A stretch of DNA of 64,000 nucleotides, taken from contig CACJWK010000004.1 of assembly GCA_902597095.1 (NCBI GenBank), forward strand, positions 62,001 to 126,000, read 5' to 3'. Under the pieces are notes generated by a model. It worked only from the letters and a program-made list of their open reading frames with translations, was not told where the DNA came from and searched no databases. Position 1 is the stretch's first letter; the number at the start of each line of letters is the position of its first letter. Position numbers and translations under genes: made by a program. This DNA comes from an uncultured Pseudohongiella sp. (GTDB lineage Bacteria; Pseudomonadota; Gammaproteobacteria; Pseudomonadales; Pseudohongiellaceae). Positions 9,502-18,850 of this stretch are shown piece after piece.

Positions 9502-9972
9502 CTAAAAGAGATAGGCGATCAGTCGGCCGGCGACGATGGCACCGGTCCAGGCTGAAAGGGAGAGGCAAGCAAGCGTCCGCGTCAATAAGTCTTGGGTCAG
9601 TGCCCAGGCGCCGTCAGTGAATAATTTTAGTCTACGCCTCTGTAAGCCAAACGCGCAGCCCAGTCCAACGGCTATACAGACGAGCTTAACCACAAAAGGG
9701 ACACTGCCTGCCAGATAATTGGCCTGAGAGCTGAACAACAAAAAGCCCGACAGGGCATTCAGGCAAAATGCTGCGATAACCAGCGGGATCAGATCAGAAA
9801 ATATCCGGAAATCCACCTGTACGAAAAAGCCAAGCAGTTTCAAATCTCGCATACTCAGCAGCCCGACTACGATGGCGAGGCCGACGATATGGGCGGCGAG
9901 CAGGGCAGGATAGGCCCAGAGAGATTCTCCGACCCAGATCGCCAGAGAAGTCGTTTCAAGCGCTGTCAGCAA
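9502..9972 (-). CDS. DUF6644 family integral membrane protein
   Basis: 156 residues. It begins LETTSLAIWVGESLWAYPALLAAHIVGLAIVVG, the standard opening of DUF6644 proteins, and has four more hydrophobic segments ending in AWTGAIVAGRLIAYLF. It is a diverged paralogue of the gene that follows four bases downstream, so the two may form a heterodimeric membrane complex (inference). The pair faces the DUF6152 genes. Confidence 0.7.
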   Translation of the reverse strand: MLTALETTSLAIWVGESLWAYPALLAAHIVGLAIVVGLLSMRDLKLLGFFVQVDFRIFSDLIPLVIAAFCLNALSGFLLFSSQANYLAGSVPFVVKLVCIAVGLGCAFGLQRRRLKLFTDGAWALTQDLLTRTLACLSLSAWTGAIVAGRLIAYLF

Positions 9973-10057
9973 TGCGGCTCTCCCTGTGAATTCTGTTGCT
10001 CATCTCTTTGCCGGCAAGCGCTGCTCGAGCCTGGGACTTTAGGTAGCGTGCTGTCGC

Positions 10058-12223
10058 TCAGAATGTGTGTCTGACCCGAAAGGCAAGTCGAACCCCTTCA
10101 GTGCGACAGTAATTCTCTATCTCTTCAATGATGCCGGAGGTGATGCGACCATCGTAGCGGGTACGTACGCGACAGTTCTCTTTGTCATTGGCATTTTGAA
10201 CATCAAATCGGAAGGTTACGCCATTGAAGGCCCTTTTTTCCAGAAAAAACGATAGGCTGTACTCTTCTGAATCGCGCTCCGTATCGAATAGATCAAAGTT
10301 GACGCGCTGCAGCCCCTGTTGATCAGACCAGCTGTAATTCAAGCCGTAGCTGAAGTTCCAGGGCTGATAGTCGTGGCGAAAGCTGATGCGGGTAGACCAG
10401 CGTCCAGGATAACGCATCCGACGTTCACGCAGAAGAAATGGGTCGACGACAGACGAGTCTCCCACGCCCATTCGGAGGGTCGCCAGCGCAGTTGGCAGGC
10501 CGAGGTAAGTCAATTTTGAGCTGGCCTCAACATTGATACCGTATCTTTTGCCATCTCCGATATTGCCGCGGGCGGACAGCAGATTCTCTTCCGAGGCGGA
10601 GACATCGATTTGGCCGATGACATCCTCGATATCTCGATAGTACAGCTGGGTGTTGATGACCCCAAGCCCTTCCGGTAGACGGTATTCGAAGTTCACATCG
10701 TAGCGCCAGGTCTGCTCCTGAACGACGTCCGGATTGCCGCCCTGAATGTTCTGATCATCATCGCTGTTGTCCTGCGACAGGCTGAAATCAGAAAAACTGA
10801 GCTGCGAGACTTCCTTTTCAACAGTGGCCCGGAGCTGCATGGTTGGCGTGATGTCGAATCGGTAGTCCACGCGCGGTCTCAGAAAGCTGAAGCTGCGCGC
10901 ATTATTGACATCTCCTGACTGCGTGATGGTTGAATCTTCAAAAATCAACTGGCTCTCCAGCGCCATGCGTTCGCTGAGCTGCAAGTTGTGAATACCGAAG
11001 TATTCATAGCGCATCTCCTCGATTTCGGAAAAGGCATTGTCCAGTTGTGTGGCAGGCAGGTTGCCGGTAGCCACTGAAGGTGCGCTGCTGCCATAGCGCG
11101 AGCCGACCAGTAATCCGTTGTTGCGAATGGTTTGTGCCCCTTCAACTCCGAGTTCAAGAGCCTGTTCCGGAACAAGATCCCAGGTATAGCTGGTCCGGAT
11201 GATACGCTCCCGGTCCCTGCCCATACTTCTCAGAAACAGGTCTTTGTCGTCACCGATGTCCAGCACATCGAAACGTTCCCGAACAAAATCGCTTTCGGCA
11301 TCATTGACCAGAAACAGCGCACGAAAGGTGGCGCCTGAACTGAAATCGTATTCGTAGTCACCGCCAATTTCCCAGTTATCGCGATCAAACTGATTGCCTT
11401 CACGCACCTTACGCTGGTCTACCGTGTCGCCGCGAAAATCGGTAATGGTCCGACTGACGTCGGTGGGCGGGTTCGTCTGTCCCAGCAGCGCGTTGAACTG
11501 GACAATGCTGTTTTCAAACTGATAGCCGAGGTTCATGCTTGCCTGCAGATCGTTCTGATCGCGAATGATGCGTTCTTCACGGACCTCAAGTAGCTGGCCA
11601 TCCGGATCACGGCTGGCCTCAAAGGTGTCGTTGGCCCGGTATCTGGGCTCTGATTCGACAGCAAAAAGATAGTTGAACTGGCCGCTCTGGCCGGTGTAGG
11701 AGAATCGACCGCCCGGAGCCACGGTGCCGTCCTGAATCAGATCGGCGTTGATTTCAGCCGCAAGGCTGGAGCGTGAGGCTGATTCAACCAGAACGATGTT
11801 GATGACCTGACTGCCCCCCCTGACGTCGATCTCCTCGGAAGTCCCGCGGATAATCTCGATATATCGCACCTGACTGGCCGCTATGCGGCGCAGCTGATCG
11901 CGGCTGCCGTTTGATTTTCCGGTAATTCGTTGGCCGTTGATCAGAATTTCGTTGCCGCCACCGCCAAGACCTCGGCGGCCGCCCCCGCCACCGCGCCCGA
12001 GCGCCAGACCGATGCCCGGGATGCGGTCAATCATGTCGTTGACTGAAACCGGCTGAAACTGTTTGAAGAATTCCGCCTCAAAAACGACCGTTGAATCTTC
12101 CAGTGATTCGTCTTCAGGGCTCTGGGCGCTGGCAGCCTGCCCGAGGCCAAGCAGGATAATCAGGCAAACCGGATGGAGGCCGGTAAAAAAGCGTAAACAG
12201 GGGCTGTGATGGCGCAGGAACAA
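10058..12223 (-). CDS. TonB-dependent receptor, plug and beta-barrel
   Basis: 721 residues with a signal peptide (LGLGQAASAQ). The plug (about 45-160) includes VSVNDMIDRIPGIGLALGRG followed by a Gly/Arg-rich stretch, then EILINGQRITGK and IRGTSEEIDVRGGSQVINIVL. The remaining ~550 residues form a barrel ending in VRHTF. No classical TonB box is obvious. The Gly-rich insert after IPGIGLALG is typical of a marine subgroup with unknown ligands. It is a single gene; the 213 bases upstream hold nothing I can identify. Confidence 0.87.
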   Translation of the reverse strand: MFLRHHSPCLRFFTGLHPVCLIILLGLGQAASAQSPEDESLEDSTVVFEAEFFKQFQPVSVNDMIDRIPGIGLALGRGGGGGRRGLGGGGNEILINGQRITGKSNGSRDQLRRIAASQVRYIEIIRGTSEEIDVRGGSQVINIVLVESASRSSLAAEINADLIQDGTVAPGGRFSYTGQSGQFNYLFAVESEPRYRANDTFEASRDPDGQLLEVREERIIRDQNDLQASMNLGYQFENSIVQFNALLGQTNPPTDVSRTITDFRGDTVDQRKVREGNQFDRDNWEIGGDYEYDFSSGATFRALFLVNDAESDFVRERFDVLDIGDDKDLFLRSMGRDRERIIRTSYTWDLVPEQALELGVEGAQTIRNNGLLVGSRYGSSAPSVATGNLPATQLDNAFSEIEEMRYEYFGIHNLQLSERMALESQLIFEDSTITQSGDVNNARSFSFLRPRVDYRFDITPTMQLRATVEKEVSQLSFSDFSLSQDNSDDDQNIQGGNPDVVQEQTWRYDVNFEYRLPEGLGVINTQLYYRDIEDVIGQIDVSASEENLLSARGNIGDGKRYGINVEASSKLTYLGLPTALATLRMGVGDSSVVDPFLLRERRMRYPGRWSTRISFRHDYQPWNFSYGLNYSWSDQQGLQRVNFDLFDTERDSEEYSLSFFLEKRAFNGVTFRFDVQNANDKENCRVRTRYDGRITSGIIEEIENYCRTEGVRLAFRVRHTF

Positions 12224-12436
12224 AGGTTACTCCATGGCTTGCCGCATCAGCGGGCTGTGTAGTGTCGTTGGGATACCCCTATAACGTGTAATCACTGTGC
12301 TCAGATTGCCGGGGTGCAGCGCCCAGAGCCCTGTAATTCCTGTCGGTAAAGTGCAGCCGAATTTCTGCAGGAGCATCAATATGGGCGGCCTGTGGGGTGA
12401 TCAAGGCATTTTCGCGCAGCGGGCGTCACCCAACCA

Positions 12437-12832
12437 TCAGGAGGGATCGTGATTCTGCAGTTCCTTCAGCTTTTCAAGGCTGATCTTGCCTTTGAGGGAC
12501 ATGATGTAGGCCGCGCCGGAAAGCAGCAAAATCGAGGCCGACTCGCTAATCAACACCAGCGCTTCGGTTTCCTTGCTTTGCATGACTATCAGTCTGCACA
12601 GGGCGGTAATGGCGATGATAATGGGCAAAGTCAGTGGTATTCGTGACGAAGAAATGTAGGCTCCGACCATGCCGATGACCTCTGCATAGATAAAAAGAAT
12701 AAACAGCTGCTCGATTTCAAAGCTGAGCGTACGGAAGGTTTCGGCAATCTGTAAGGCTGCCGCACCGAATGCCCCGATTCCGATGAAGAGCAGAATCGCC
12801 TTTTCGCCGATCTCGAAAACGGAGTATTTCAT
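12437..12832 (-). CDS. PsiE family membrane protein
   Basis: 131 residues with four hydrophobic segments. QLFILFIYAEVIGMVGAY, the basic-Pro stretch SSRIPLTLPIIIAITALCRLIVM and the spacing match the phosphate-starvation-inducible PsiE family. The molecular function is unknown. A PhoB-like regulator is encoded 8 kb away, but no Pho box was recognised here. Three tiny membrane proteins lie just upstream on the same strand. Confidence 0.75.
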   Translation of the reverse strand: MKYSVFEIGEKAILLFIGIGAFGAAALQIAETFRTLSFEIEQLFILFIYAEVIGMVGAYISSSRIPLTLPIIIAITALCRLIVMQSKETEALVLISESASILLLSGAAYIMSLKGKISLEKLKELQNHDPS

Positions 12833-12851
12833 GGCGTTGTCCGAGGCCTGC

Positions 12852-12980
12852 TTATTGCAAGCTGTCTTTATCCTGGCTAGGGTCCTGCCAATTACCGGCG
12901 CTCCGCAGGGTCAGGAATAGGCCAGTAATCATCAGAGTGAACACCAGCGCCGCGATTCCGAGAAGAATTTGGTCGCTCAT
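12852..12980 (-). CDS. Small single-pass membrane protein (42 aa)
   Basis: The ATG at 12980 overlaps the stop of the preceding 59-residue gene in an ATGA arrangement, which argues for this start rather than the longer frame. One membrane helix, IAALVFTLMITGLFLTLR, is followed by a short polar tail. No family recognised. Confidence 0.5.
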   Translation of the reverse strand: MSDQILLGIAALVFTLMITGLFLTLRSAGNWQDPSQDKDSLQ

Positions 12981-13156
12981 TTTTGTTTCGCTCCGATTAC
13001 TATCAGTTTGAAGTAAATTCCAAAGCAAAGAATCGAGGGCACCCATACAGCGGTGAATAGCCCTTCTTCTCTTTGGCCAGAGAACCAGAGAAAACCCGAC
13101 ACCGCGAAAGAGATACCCACCGCGAGGAGAATGAAAACGTCCGCTTGTTTCAACAT
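12977..13156 (-). CDS. Small two-pass membrane protein (59 aa)
   Basis: A 59-residue reading frame that is easily missed because of its size. It has two hydrophobic segments, VFILLAVGISFAVSGFLWF and AVWVPSILCFGIYFKLIV, joined by a charged GQREEG loop. Its TGA overlaps the start of the 42-residue gene, so the two are translationally coupled. Similar small proteins occur in marine gammaproteobacteria, but I know no function. Confidence 0.55.
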   Translation of the reverse strand: MLKQADVFILLAVGISFAVSGFLWFSGQREEGLFTAVWVPSILCFGIYFKLIVIGAKQK

Positions 13157-13168
13157 GATTTGTTCTAC

Positions 13169-13384
13169 CTACTCAAGTGATCCTAAAGCAGCCAGCATAC
13201 AGCCGAAAACGGCCAGCCCCGCTAAAGAACGTATCCCGGAATGCCCAGCAACTTCGAAAGTTGAAAACTGGAGTGCGCCTGCAGCGCAGCCTATGAAGAG
13301 GGCGAATCCGGCAACGATCAACAAGATGCCTGTCCGAACGGCCAGCGTCCGCGCGACATTGTCATAGGTAACTTTTAGCTGCAT
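13169..13384 (-). CDS. Small two-pass membrane protein (71 aa)
   Basis: 71 residues with two hydrophobic helices (GILLIVAGFALFIGCAAGAL and LAGLAVFGCMLAALG) around a short polar loop. It lies 12 bases upstream of the 59-residue gene on the same strand, forming a run of small membrane proteins that leads into the PsiE-like gene. Function unknown. Confidence 0.5.
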   Translation of the reverse strand: MQLKVTYDNVARTLAVRTGILLIVAGFALFIGCAAGALQFSTFEVAGHSGIRSLAGLAVFGCMLAALGSLE

Positions 13385-13493
13385 GCTTGAGAAACGATAA
13401 AACTAACACACTGGATCATGACAGCCCGATCATGAGCTGGACCGGTCCGTTCATGACGAGTCCAGTGCTGCAGAGGTCGACGTTGCCGCAGCT

Positions 13494-14522
13494 TCAGTGC
13501 GCTGGGTTTCGAGCCAGAAAGCCTACAATGGCGGCGAGTGCCTCATGAGGTTTCTCCAGACCGACGACATGGCCGGCTTCAGGGATGATGACCAGTTCGA
13601 GGCGTTCGCCATGGCGCTGCTTCATTAGATGGCTATTTTCAACCGGAGCGGTTAAATCGTCTTCACCCATGACCATCAGCACTGGCCCCTCACCACCGGC
13701 AGACCACTGTTCCATCGGTGTGTTGATGTTTGCATTTCTCTGGGCGCGATGCGCGTTAGGCCAGTAGCGCAGGTTTGTAGCGTAATCCTGCAAGAGCGAG
13801 TCGTCGGTTGCAGGGGAAAACAGAGTGCGCCTTGCGAGCCGGGTTTTTTCGGCCAGCGGCAGATCGGCTTCTCCAAGCAGGCGCGAGAGTTCACCGGGCT
13901 GAGTCAGAGCAGGAACCAGCCCGCCGGCCGCAATGAGCGTCAGACTGGCAACACGATCAGGATACTCGGTGGCCAGCATACGAGAAGTGCGGTTGCCGAA
14001 AGCCCAGCCCATCATGTGGAATTTTTCTGCCTGTAGAGTATCGGCAATGGCAATGACGTCAGCTGCCAGATCACTGAGGGTCAATTCCTCCAGATTGCCC
14101 GAGCTGCCCATGATGCCGCGCTGATTAATGACGATTTTGTGGTAGCCGGCTTCTGCCAGCAGCGGCGCAAGGCGCTGGTATCGGGAATAGTCCCCTCCGC
14201 TTCCCGGCAAGGCGAGAATCAATTCGTCACGGGAATCGGCGGGAAGCCACTCGGCGACATTGAGCTGAGCATGGCCAATGTCAATTATGCGGAAACCGGG
14301 CTCTGATGCGACAGAGCTGAACAGCGCTGAAGTTAACGCACTCAGGTAGATTGCGGCGGCCGTTTTTGATGGTTTGGATGAAAATAAACTGAGTAATGAT
14401 ATGGTAGTGTGCCCGGTTACTTTCAAATTTGAGCACGCGATCTCGTGAGCGTGGTCCTTATGATTAAAATCGATCCATCGGCTTGCGATATCGTCCGCGA
14501 CTGCAGGCCGCTGAGAAAGCAA
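13494..14522 (-). CDS. Alpha/beta-hydrolase fold protein with Ala at the nucleophile position
   Basis: Up to 342 residues. The start is uncertain (TTG at 14522); the true start may be nearer the hydrophobic segment around residues 45-70, which resembles a signal or anchor. The core fold is clear: LILALPGSGGDYSRYQRLAPLLAEAGY (oxyanion strand/helix), the nucleophile elbow MMGWAFGNR, the acid loop GEDDLTAP and the His loop EAGHVVGLEKP. The elbow reads G-W-A-F-G where active enzymes have G-X-S-X-G, so the catalytic Ser is replaced by Ala while Asp and His remain. It may be a non-hydrolytic or binding homologue. Confidence 0.75.
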   Translation of the reverse strand: MLSQRPAVADDIASRWIDFNHKDHAHEIACSNLKVTGHTTISLLSLFSSKPSKTAAAIYLSALTSALFSSVASEPGFRIIDIGHAQLNVAEWLPADSRDELILALPGSGGDYSRYQRLAPLLAEAGYHKIVINQRGIMGSSGNLEELTLSDLAADVIAIADTLQAEKFHMMGWAFGNRTSRMLATEYPDRVASLTLIAAGGLVPALTQPGELSRLLGEADLPLAEKTRLARRTLFSPATDDSLLQDYATNLRYWPNAHRAQRNANINTPMEQWSAGGEGPVLMVMGEDDLTAPVENSHLMKQRHGERLELVIIPEAGHVVGLEKPHEALAAIVGFLARNPAH

Positions 14523-15137
14523 GAACCCGTTTTTGGAGCCGAACTGGCAACGGTATTAATAGCAGATTCAGCCCGGGCATGCTGCGAATCGAATATAAAC
14601 AGCTACATTGGTTACGGTCGACGTTCGTGAAATTTGGATCGAGTAGCAGGGTTGGATAAACCGATTAAGAAATCGCTGTTGTCAGTTTCGAAACCGCCTG
14701 CGGGATTGGTAAAAGCGTCGTGTGGCGAGGTCCGCGTTAGAATAGAGAAATTCTCAAGCTCACGAAGCGGTAAACACTCTCTTTCAGTCCGTTGGTATAT
14801 GCCGGCAACTAAGCCTTGTGTTGGACCGAAGCAGACAACGTTATCAGATGGCGATTGCGCCCTGTTGTATCGAATCAGTTCGTATTAAGTCTTGTTTCCA
14901 AAGTCAATTTCATCAGTCGATGAACAAGACTGAAGAACCAAGATCAAGACGGACGCGCTTGTGATTCTTGCTGTACCAATTATAGAGCCGGCGTTGCTTC
15001 TATGGTGAGTTAATTACCGTTCGAGTCCTCCAGAGGATGCACTCAGTTGCTTCAGGATGCCACGGCAAAGCATTGGGTCGACCGAGTGAGATATGAGATT
15101 CAGGAAAGCCCAGACAATGATCGTGTCTGGAATGTGA
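14523..15137. other. Intergenic stretch, no supported gene
   Basis: About 615 bases between the hydrolase gene and the outer island boundary. Two short forward frames (14445-14630 and 14634-14888) lack ribosome sites, family features and plausible composition, so I do not call them. No terminator or RNA gene was recognised. Confidence 0.4.
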
Positions 15138-15161
15138 TTAAGTGGGGGCGGGGGAGTTGAA
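15138..15161. repeat. Degenerate outer att copy (ssrA 3'-end remnant)
   Basis: GTGGGGGCGGGGGAGTTGAAAT resembles the TGGTGGAGGCGGGGGGACTTGAA of the ssrA 3' end, with a few substitutions and one G fewer. The following ~130 bases match those after the middle att copy at 23404, including the TTTCAGTGTTACCAAACCTTTCCAAA stretch in part. It is therefore the outer end of an older, homologous island. Confidence 0.6.
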
Positions 15162-15522
15162 ATGATTTCATGAGCTACTGAATTGTACAAAAGATAATTA
15201 TCTTAAAGCTTCTACTGTTACTTTCAGTGTTACCAAACCTTTCCAAAGCTCCATCGATCCACCAGCGTTATCTGAAATCAAGACTGACGAGTAGGGTGGC
15301 CTCAGTAAATAGGGGACCGGAGGGGTTATGTGCACTTGTAAGGCTGATTTTATCAACCCACTTTTGCATGAGCTGAGTCCAAAAAAAGTGGTTTCCTGCT
15401 CCAAATTTTTCATTATAGCCTGTAAGCTATGAGGCGAACTGCAGACCATAGTCTGGTTTTCATCTGGACTTTGATCAAACTCATTCGGATAGTTGTTTAA
15501 TGAGGGGGTTGAGGTAATCGGA

Positions 15523-17739
15523 ATGAACGAATTTTGGCAAAAGTTCAAGCATCGTAATGTAGCCAAAGTCGCCGCAGCATACGCTGCTTTAAGTTGGTTC
15601 CTCCTTCAAGCCCAGGAGGCTATCCTCCCAACGATTGGCGCACCAGTGTGGGTGCAGCAGACTATCCTCTTCATTATGCTAGTCGGCTTCCCAATAGCCT
15701 GTGTTATCGCATGGGCTTCTGATATTAATACTCAAATCGAACGAGCAGATTCTCAACCAGAGAATAGATCCTCTCCATATCCTCCCATAACCAAACACCA
15801 AGCCAAAAAATCGCTTTGGATGGGGCTTCCAATCGTACTAGTGATAGCCTTGTTCGCCTTTTACATATCGCCTTATATCTTCGATTTTGAACCAGGAGAG
15901 CAGCGCACTGAATTAATTTCAGCCGGATCAACCGCGCATGATGAGGCACAAAGCCCTAGGTTTGAACTTAACCTTGGTGACACCGGTACAAGTGAGTGGG
16001 GGCTTAGTACAGAAATAGCGATTTCACCAGATGGACGATATGTCGCTTTTACGAAGAATGCTGATGGCGCTGGTGAAGTCTTTGTGCGAGACCTTTTAAG
16101 AAATGGATCTACTAATAAGCTTGCTGAATACAGATGGGCAACAGATGTACACGGAATACTGAATTTTTCAGAAAATGGCGAATGGGTTGCATACTTTGAC
16201 TCCGGGATCCTTAAACGAGTTCGTGTGGCGGGGGGGGCGTCCCAAGACATCTTGAGTACTACCCTTGGCAGAACTAGTGGTTACCATCTTTTGAGTGATT
16301 CGCTTACCTTCACTGGCCGCGACGATTTTGTTGAGCAAATGAGCTTAGATTCAGGGGAGCGTTCTGTAGTCGAGGGGTTCGACCAACTTGACACCTCGCT
16401 AGTTTACCGCTGGCCACAACAGCTGCCAGACAAAAAAACCATAATGGTATCGGCCGCATCTAATGTGGCTAATTCAGAATCGGTGATTCTACTGTTCGAT
16501 AAAGAGAGCTCTCAAGCTACTGAGCTAATCACAAATGCGGTTAATGCTCGATATGTTGCTGAGACTGGTCATATTGTTTTCATGAGAGACTCTTCCCTGT
16601 GGGCGGTTCCCTTTGATCTCGATATGCGACAAACAGTCGGCCCGGAAACTAAAGTAGTCGATAACGTCCAGACTAACGGTATCCTCGGAAGTGCAGCCTA
16701 TGCGTTCTCAGACCAGGGCAGGTTGGTATATCTGGAAGGAGGTGATGTAGCCGTTGCCACCGCTGAACTCAAACTGGACGTGCTGACACGTGCAGGCCAG
16801 ATTGTCTCCACTCTCGATACTTCGGGCCGAATCGGCCAGCTAGATATTTCGCCAGATGGCTCTCAGCTATCGTTTACGAGATATGAGAACGCCGAGTCAG
16901 ATATATGGGTTTACAACCTTGATCAAGCAATTCCGGGCCGCAGAACTTTTGATGGAAATTCAGTAAGAGCAAGATGGGCAGATTCCTCTACAATTTTTTT
17001 CAATGTTTTTTCTGAGACACGCGGTTTAAACGGCATTTGGAATTTAGTTGCGGATGGTTCTTCTGCGCCAGCGCCATTTTTGGCAGACCCGGAGTTATTT
17101 TCAGGAGCGGCCACGCAACTTATGTCAGTCTCGCAGGCAGATGGTAGGCTGTTTTATTTTTCTGGCGCAGCTCAGATAGGGCAGGGTTTGCACTACTCAA
17201 TTGACCTCTCTGGTGAAGAAGAGACGACGATTTCAGAAATTGATGTTACGCCGAATGTTGAAGATGTTTGGTGGTCTAGACTTGAAGTATCACCAAACGG
17301 TAAATGGATAACTTACGTGAGCAACGAGTCTGGCTCCAATCAAATTTACGTGCGTCCTTACCCAGAAATTTCAGGCGGGAAGTTTCAAGTAAGTGCCCTA
17401 GATGCCGTTAGTCCAGTCTGGTCGGAAGATAGCAAAGAAATATTTTTCAGGTCAGGGAATCGGTTTTTTTCAGCAAGTTACGAAGAGATTTTTTCGGAGT
17501 CTCGTGCGTTCATTGACCTGAAAAACCCAGAATTTCTTTTTGAGCACTCGATAGTAGAAAACCACCTTACTTTCCCTGGCTATGTTCATGACGCCTCTTC
17601 TGACAATTTCATCATATTGTCTACAGCCGGTGGCGGGAACTCAGAGTTTCAGGAATTCTCTTACACTGGCGAGACCACGCTCACAGTAATTGAAAATTGG
17701 TTTGCTGAGTTAGAGTCATTATCTCCAAGGCTTCAATAG
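15523..17739 (+). CDS. Membrane-anchored PD40/TolB-like beta-propeller protein
   Basis: 738 residues from the ATG at 15523 (MNEFWQKFKHRNVAK); the frame is open 30 bases further upstream. The N-terminal ~70 residues (RNVAKVAAAYAALSWFLLQAQEAILPTIGAPVWVQ, then a second helix and FPIACVIAWA) form the two-helix domain also found before TPR regions of marine adenylate-cyclase-like proteins. A third helix lies near 100-120. The rest has repeated TolB/PD40 blades: AISPDGRYVAFTKN, LDISPDGSQLSFTRYENAESDIWVYNL and EVSPNGKWITYVSNESGSNQIYVRPYP. It is first in the outer island. It lacks the winged-helix DNA-binding domain of CadC-like relatives. Ligand unknown. Confidence 0.78.
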   Translation: MNEFWQKFKHRNVAKVAAAYAALSWFLLQAQEAILPTIGAPVWVQQTILFIMLVGFPIACVIAWASDINTQIERADSQPENRSSPYPPITKHQAKKSLWMGLPIVLVIALFAFYISPYIFDFEPGEQRTELISAGSTAHDEAQSPRFELNLGDTGTSEWGLSTEIAISPDGRYVAFTKNADGAGEVFVRDLLRNGSTNKLAEYRWATDVHGILNFSENGEWVAYFDSGILKRVRVAGGASQDILSTTLGRTSGYHLLSDSLTFTGRDDFVEQMSLDSGERSVVEGFDQLDTSLVYRWPQQLPDKKTIMVSAASNVANSESVILLFDKESSQATELITNAVNARYVAETGHIVFMRDSSLWAVPFDLDMRQTVGPETKVVDNVQTNGILGSAAYAFSDQGRLVYLEGGDVAVATAELKLDVLTRAGQIVSTLDTSGRIGQLDISPDGSQLSFTRYENAESDIWVYNLDQAIPGRRTFDGNSVRARWADSSTIFFNVFSETRGLNGIWNLVADGSSAPAPFLADPELFSGAATQLMSVSQADGRLFYFSGAAQIGQGLHYSIDLSGEEETTISEIDVTPNVEDVWWSRLEVSPNGKWITYVSNESGSNQIYVRPYPEISGGKFQVSALDAVSPVWSEDSKEIFFRSGNRFFSASYEEIFSESRAFIDLKNPEFLFEHSIVENHLTFPGYVHDASSDNFIILSTAGGGNSEFQEFSYTGETTLTVIENWFAELESLSPRLQ

Positions 17740-18031
17740 CATTCGCACCAAATCCCTTTTGCTTTTCAAAACTGAAACCTACCGAAAGATGATCCGTAGC
17801 GCATGTATTTGCTGGCTTCAGCGTGTTTTATGCATATCTAGGTGCAAAAAAATCAACAATAATTCTCTCAAAATCCCTATAGGGTAACCCCAATCATCAG
17901 ACGCGGGGGAGCGGCTCACGCCCTTTTTAAGTAATAGTACCAACCCAAATTTGCGAGAGCTGATTTGAAAAAATAGCTATCCTATCCTAACTAGATAATC
18001 TATGAATCGAGACTGATGAATCGGAGGGAAT

Positions 18032-18520
18032 ATGTCTTCAAAATTTTCTAGCGCAATTTCTTTTTCTGGTGTCGCAAATTTGTTTGGAGTTCTTGGCGTC
18101 ATTGGCTCGCTTATATTCGTCGGATTAGAGTTGCGACAGTCGCAAAGGATAGCCCAAGCTCAGCAGCAACAAGAGAGGATTGCGGCTTTCTTGAACTTGA
18201 TTGGCTCTAATAATGAAGCCGGTGTCGACTGGCAATCCACAGTTTACGAAGCTAATTCAGAAGCTAGTGAGCAGCTAACTCAGGCTGAAGTAGTTCGACG
18301 CAACAACTATCACGCACATCTTTTTAATTATGAGAATGATTATTTTCAGTACAACCAAGGCTTGATGACGGAGGCAGTTTGGGACGCCAAGTTGCAGGCT
18401 CTCTTTTTTTTCTATAACCAGTGTGACATGAGAGTGCTTATTGACTTTAGGATGAGATGGTTTCCTTCTGGATTCAACGAAATAATCAATACCTTGCCAG
18501 ACTCGTGTAGTGAAGACTGA
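18032..18520 (+). CDS. Small N-terminally anchored protein, FVGLE family copy 1
   Basis: 162 residues; GGAGGGAATATG gives a good ribosome site. One N-terminal helix (VLGVIGSLIFVGLELRQSQRIA) is followed by a soluble helical domain with NYHAHLFNYENDYFQYNQGLMTEAVWDAKL. The same pattern recurs in the opposite-strand gene at 18851-19309, the pseudogene at 19330-19803 and the fragment at 29060-29140. I call this the FVGLE family after its membrane motif. It is common in islands of marine bacteria as far as I recall, with no known function. Confidence 0.65.
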   Translation: MSSKFSSAISFSGVANLFGVLGVIGSLIFVGLELRQSQRIAQAQQQQERIAAFLNLIGSNNEAGVDWQSTVYEANSEASEQLTQAEVVRRNNYHAHLFNYENDYFQYNQGLMTEAVWDAKLQALFFFYNQCDMRVLIDFRMRWFPSGFNEIINTLPDSCSED

Positions 18521-18668
18521 CGGCGGTAAATCAAACAAAGACATGCACAAATCTGGCTGGATGGTTCCTCCTAAGCCTTACGGCCCAGAGAAGGACTCAC
18601 ACAAAGAGAGTGAACGGCAGGAAGGAAATAATCAGGATGCAGAGCATGAGGACAAGGAGAGCAGCTAA
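18510..18668 (+). CDS. Small ORF with KDMHKSGWMVPP motif, copy 1
   Basis: A GTG at 18510 overlaps the end of the preceding gene and opens 52 codons; an internal ATG is at 18543. The N-terminal part, KSNKDMHKSGWMVPPKP, matches the start of the gene at 23685 in the other island (KSDKDMHKSGWMVPPRP). The second half is very polar and lies antisense to a conserved hydrophobic peptide frame, so the true C-terminus or even the coding status of this part is doubtful. Confidence 0.4.
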   Translation: MKTDGGKSNKDMHKSGWMVPPKPYGPEKDSHKESERQEGNNQDAEHEDKESS

Positions 18669-18680
18669 AAGATTCTTCAT
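18597..18680 (-). CDS. Candidate 27-residue hydrophobic peptide, copy 1
   Basis: A short frame starting MKNLLAALLVLMLCIL and ending in FLPFTLFV, essentially one membrane helix. A diverged copy at 25221-25304 has the same length and differs mainly by silent third-base or conservative changes (for example CTC/CTG, ATC/ATT, TTC/TTT). That argues the peptide is what is maintained. No clear ribosome site is visible. Small size, hydrophobicity and presence in mobile DNA recall type I toxins or phage-type membrane peptides; neither is shown. Confidence 0.45.
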   Translation of the reverse strand: MKNLLAALLVLMLCILIISFLPFTLFV

Positions 18681-18850
18681 ATATGCATTACGGCTATCAA
18701 TAACTCTGAGCCTTTAGGATATGTGCATATATTTGTATACACCTATCAATGACTTACAGCACCTTGTGCCTTAGGAGTTTTTGAGATCTGTATAAACTCC
18801 ATACCCCAGCAACTCTCCCGTACCATCGCGCGCCCGTTAGCATCTATGTT

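Noticed and set aside
14634-14888. 84-codon forward ORF before the outer island
   Set aside because: No ribosome site, Ser/Lys-rich composition without structure, no family resemblance. Probably chance.
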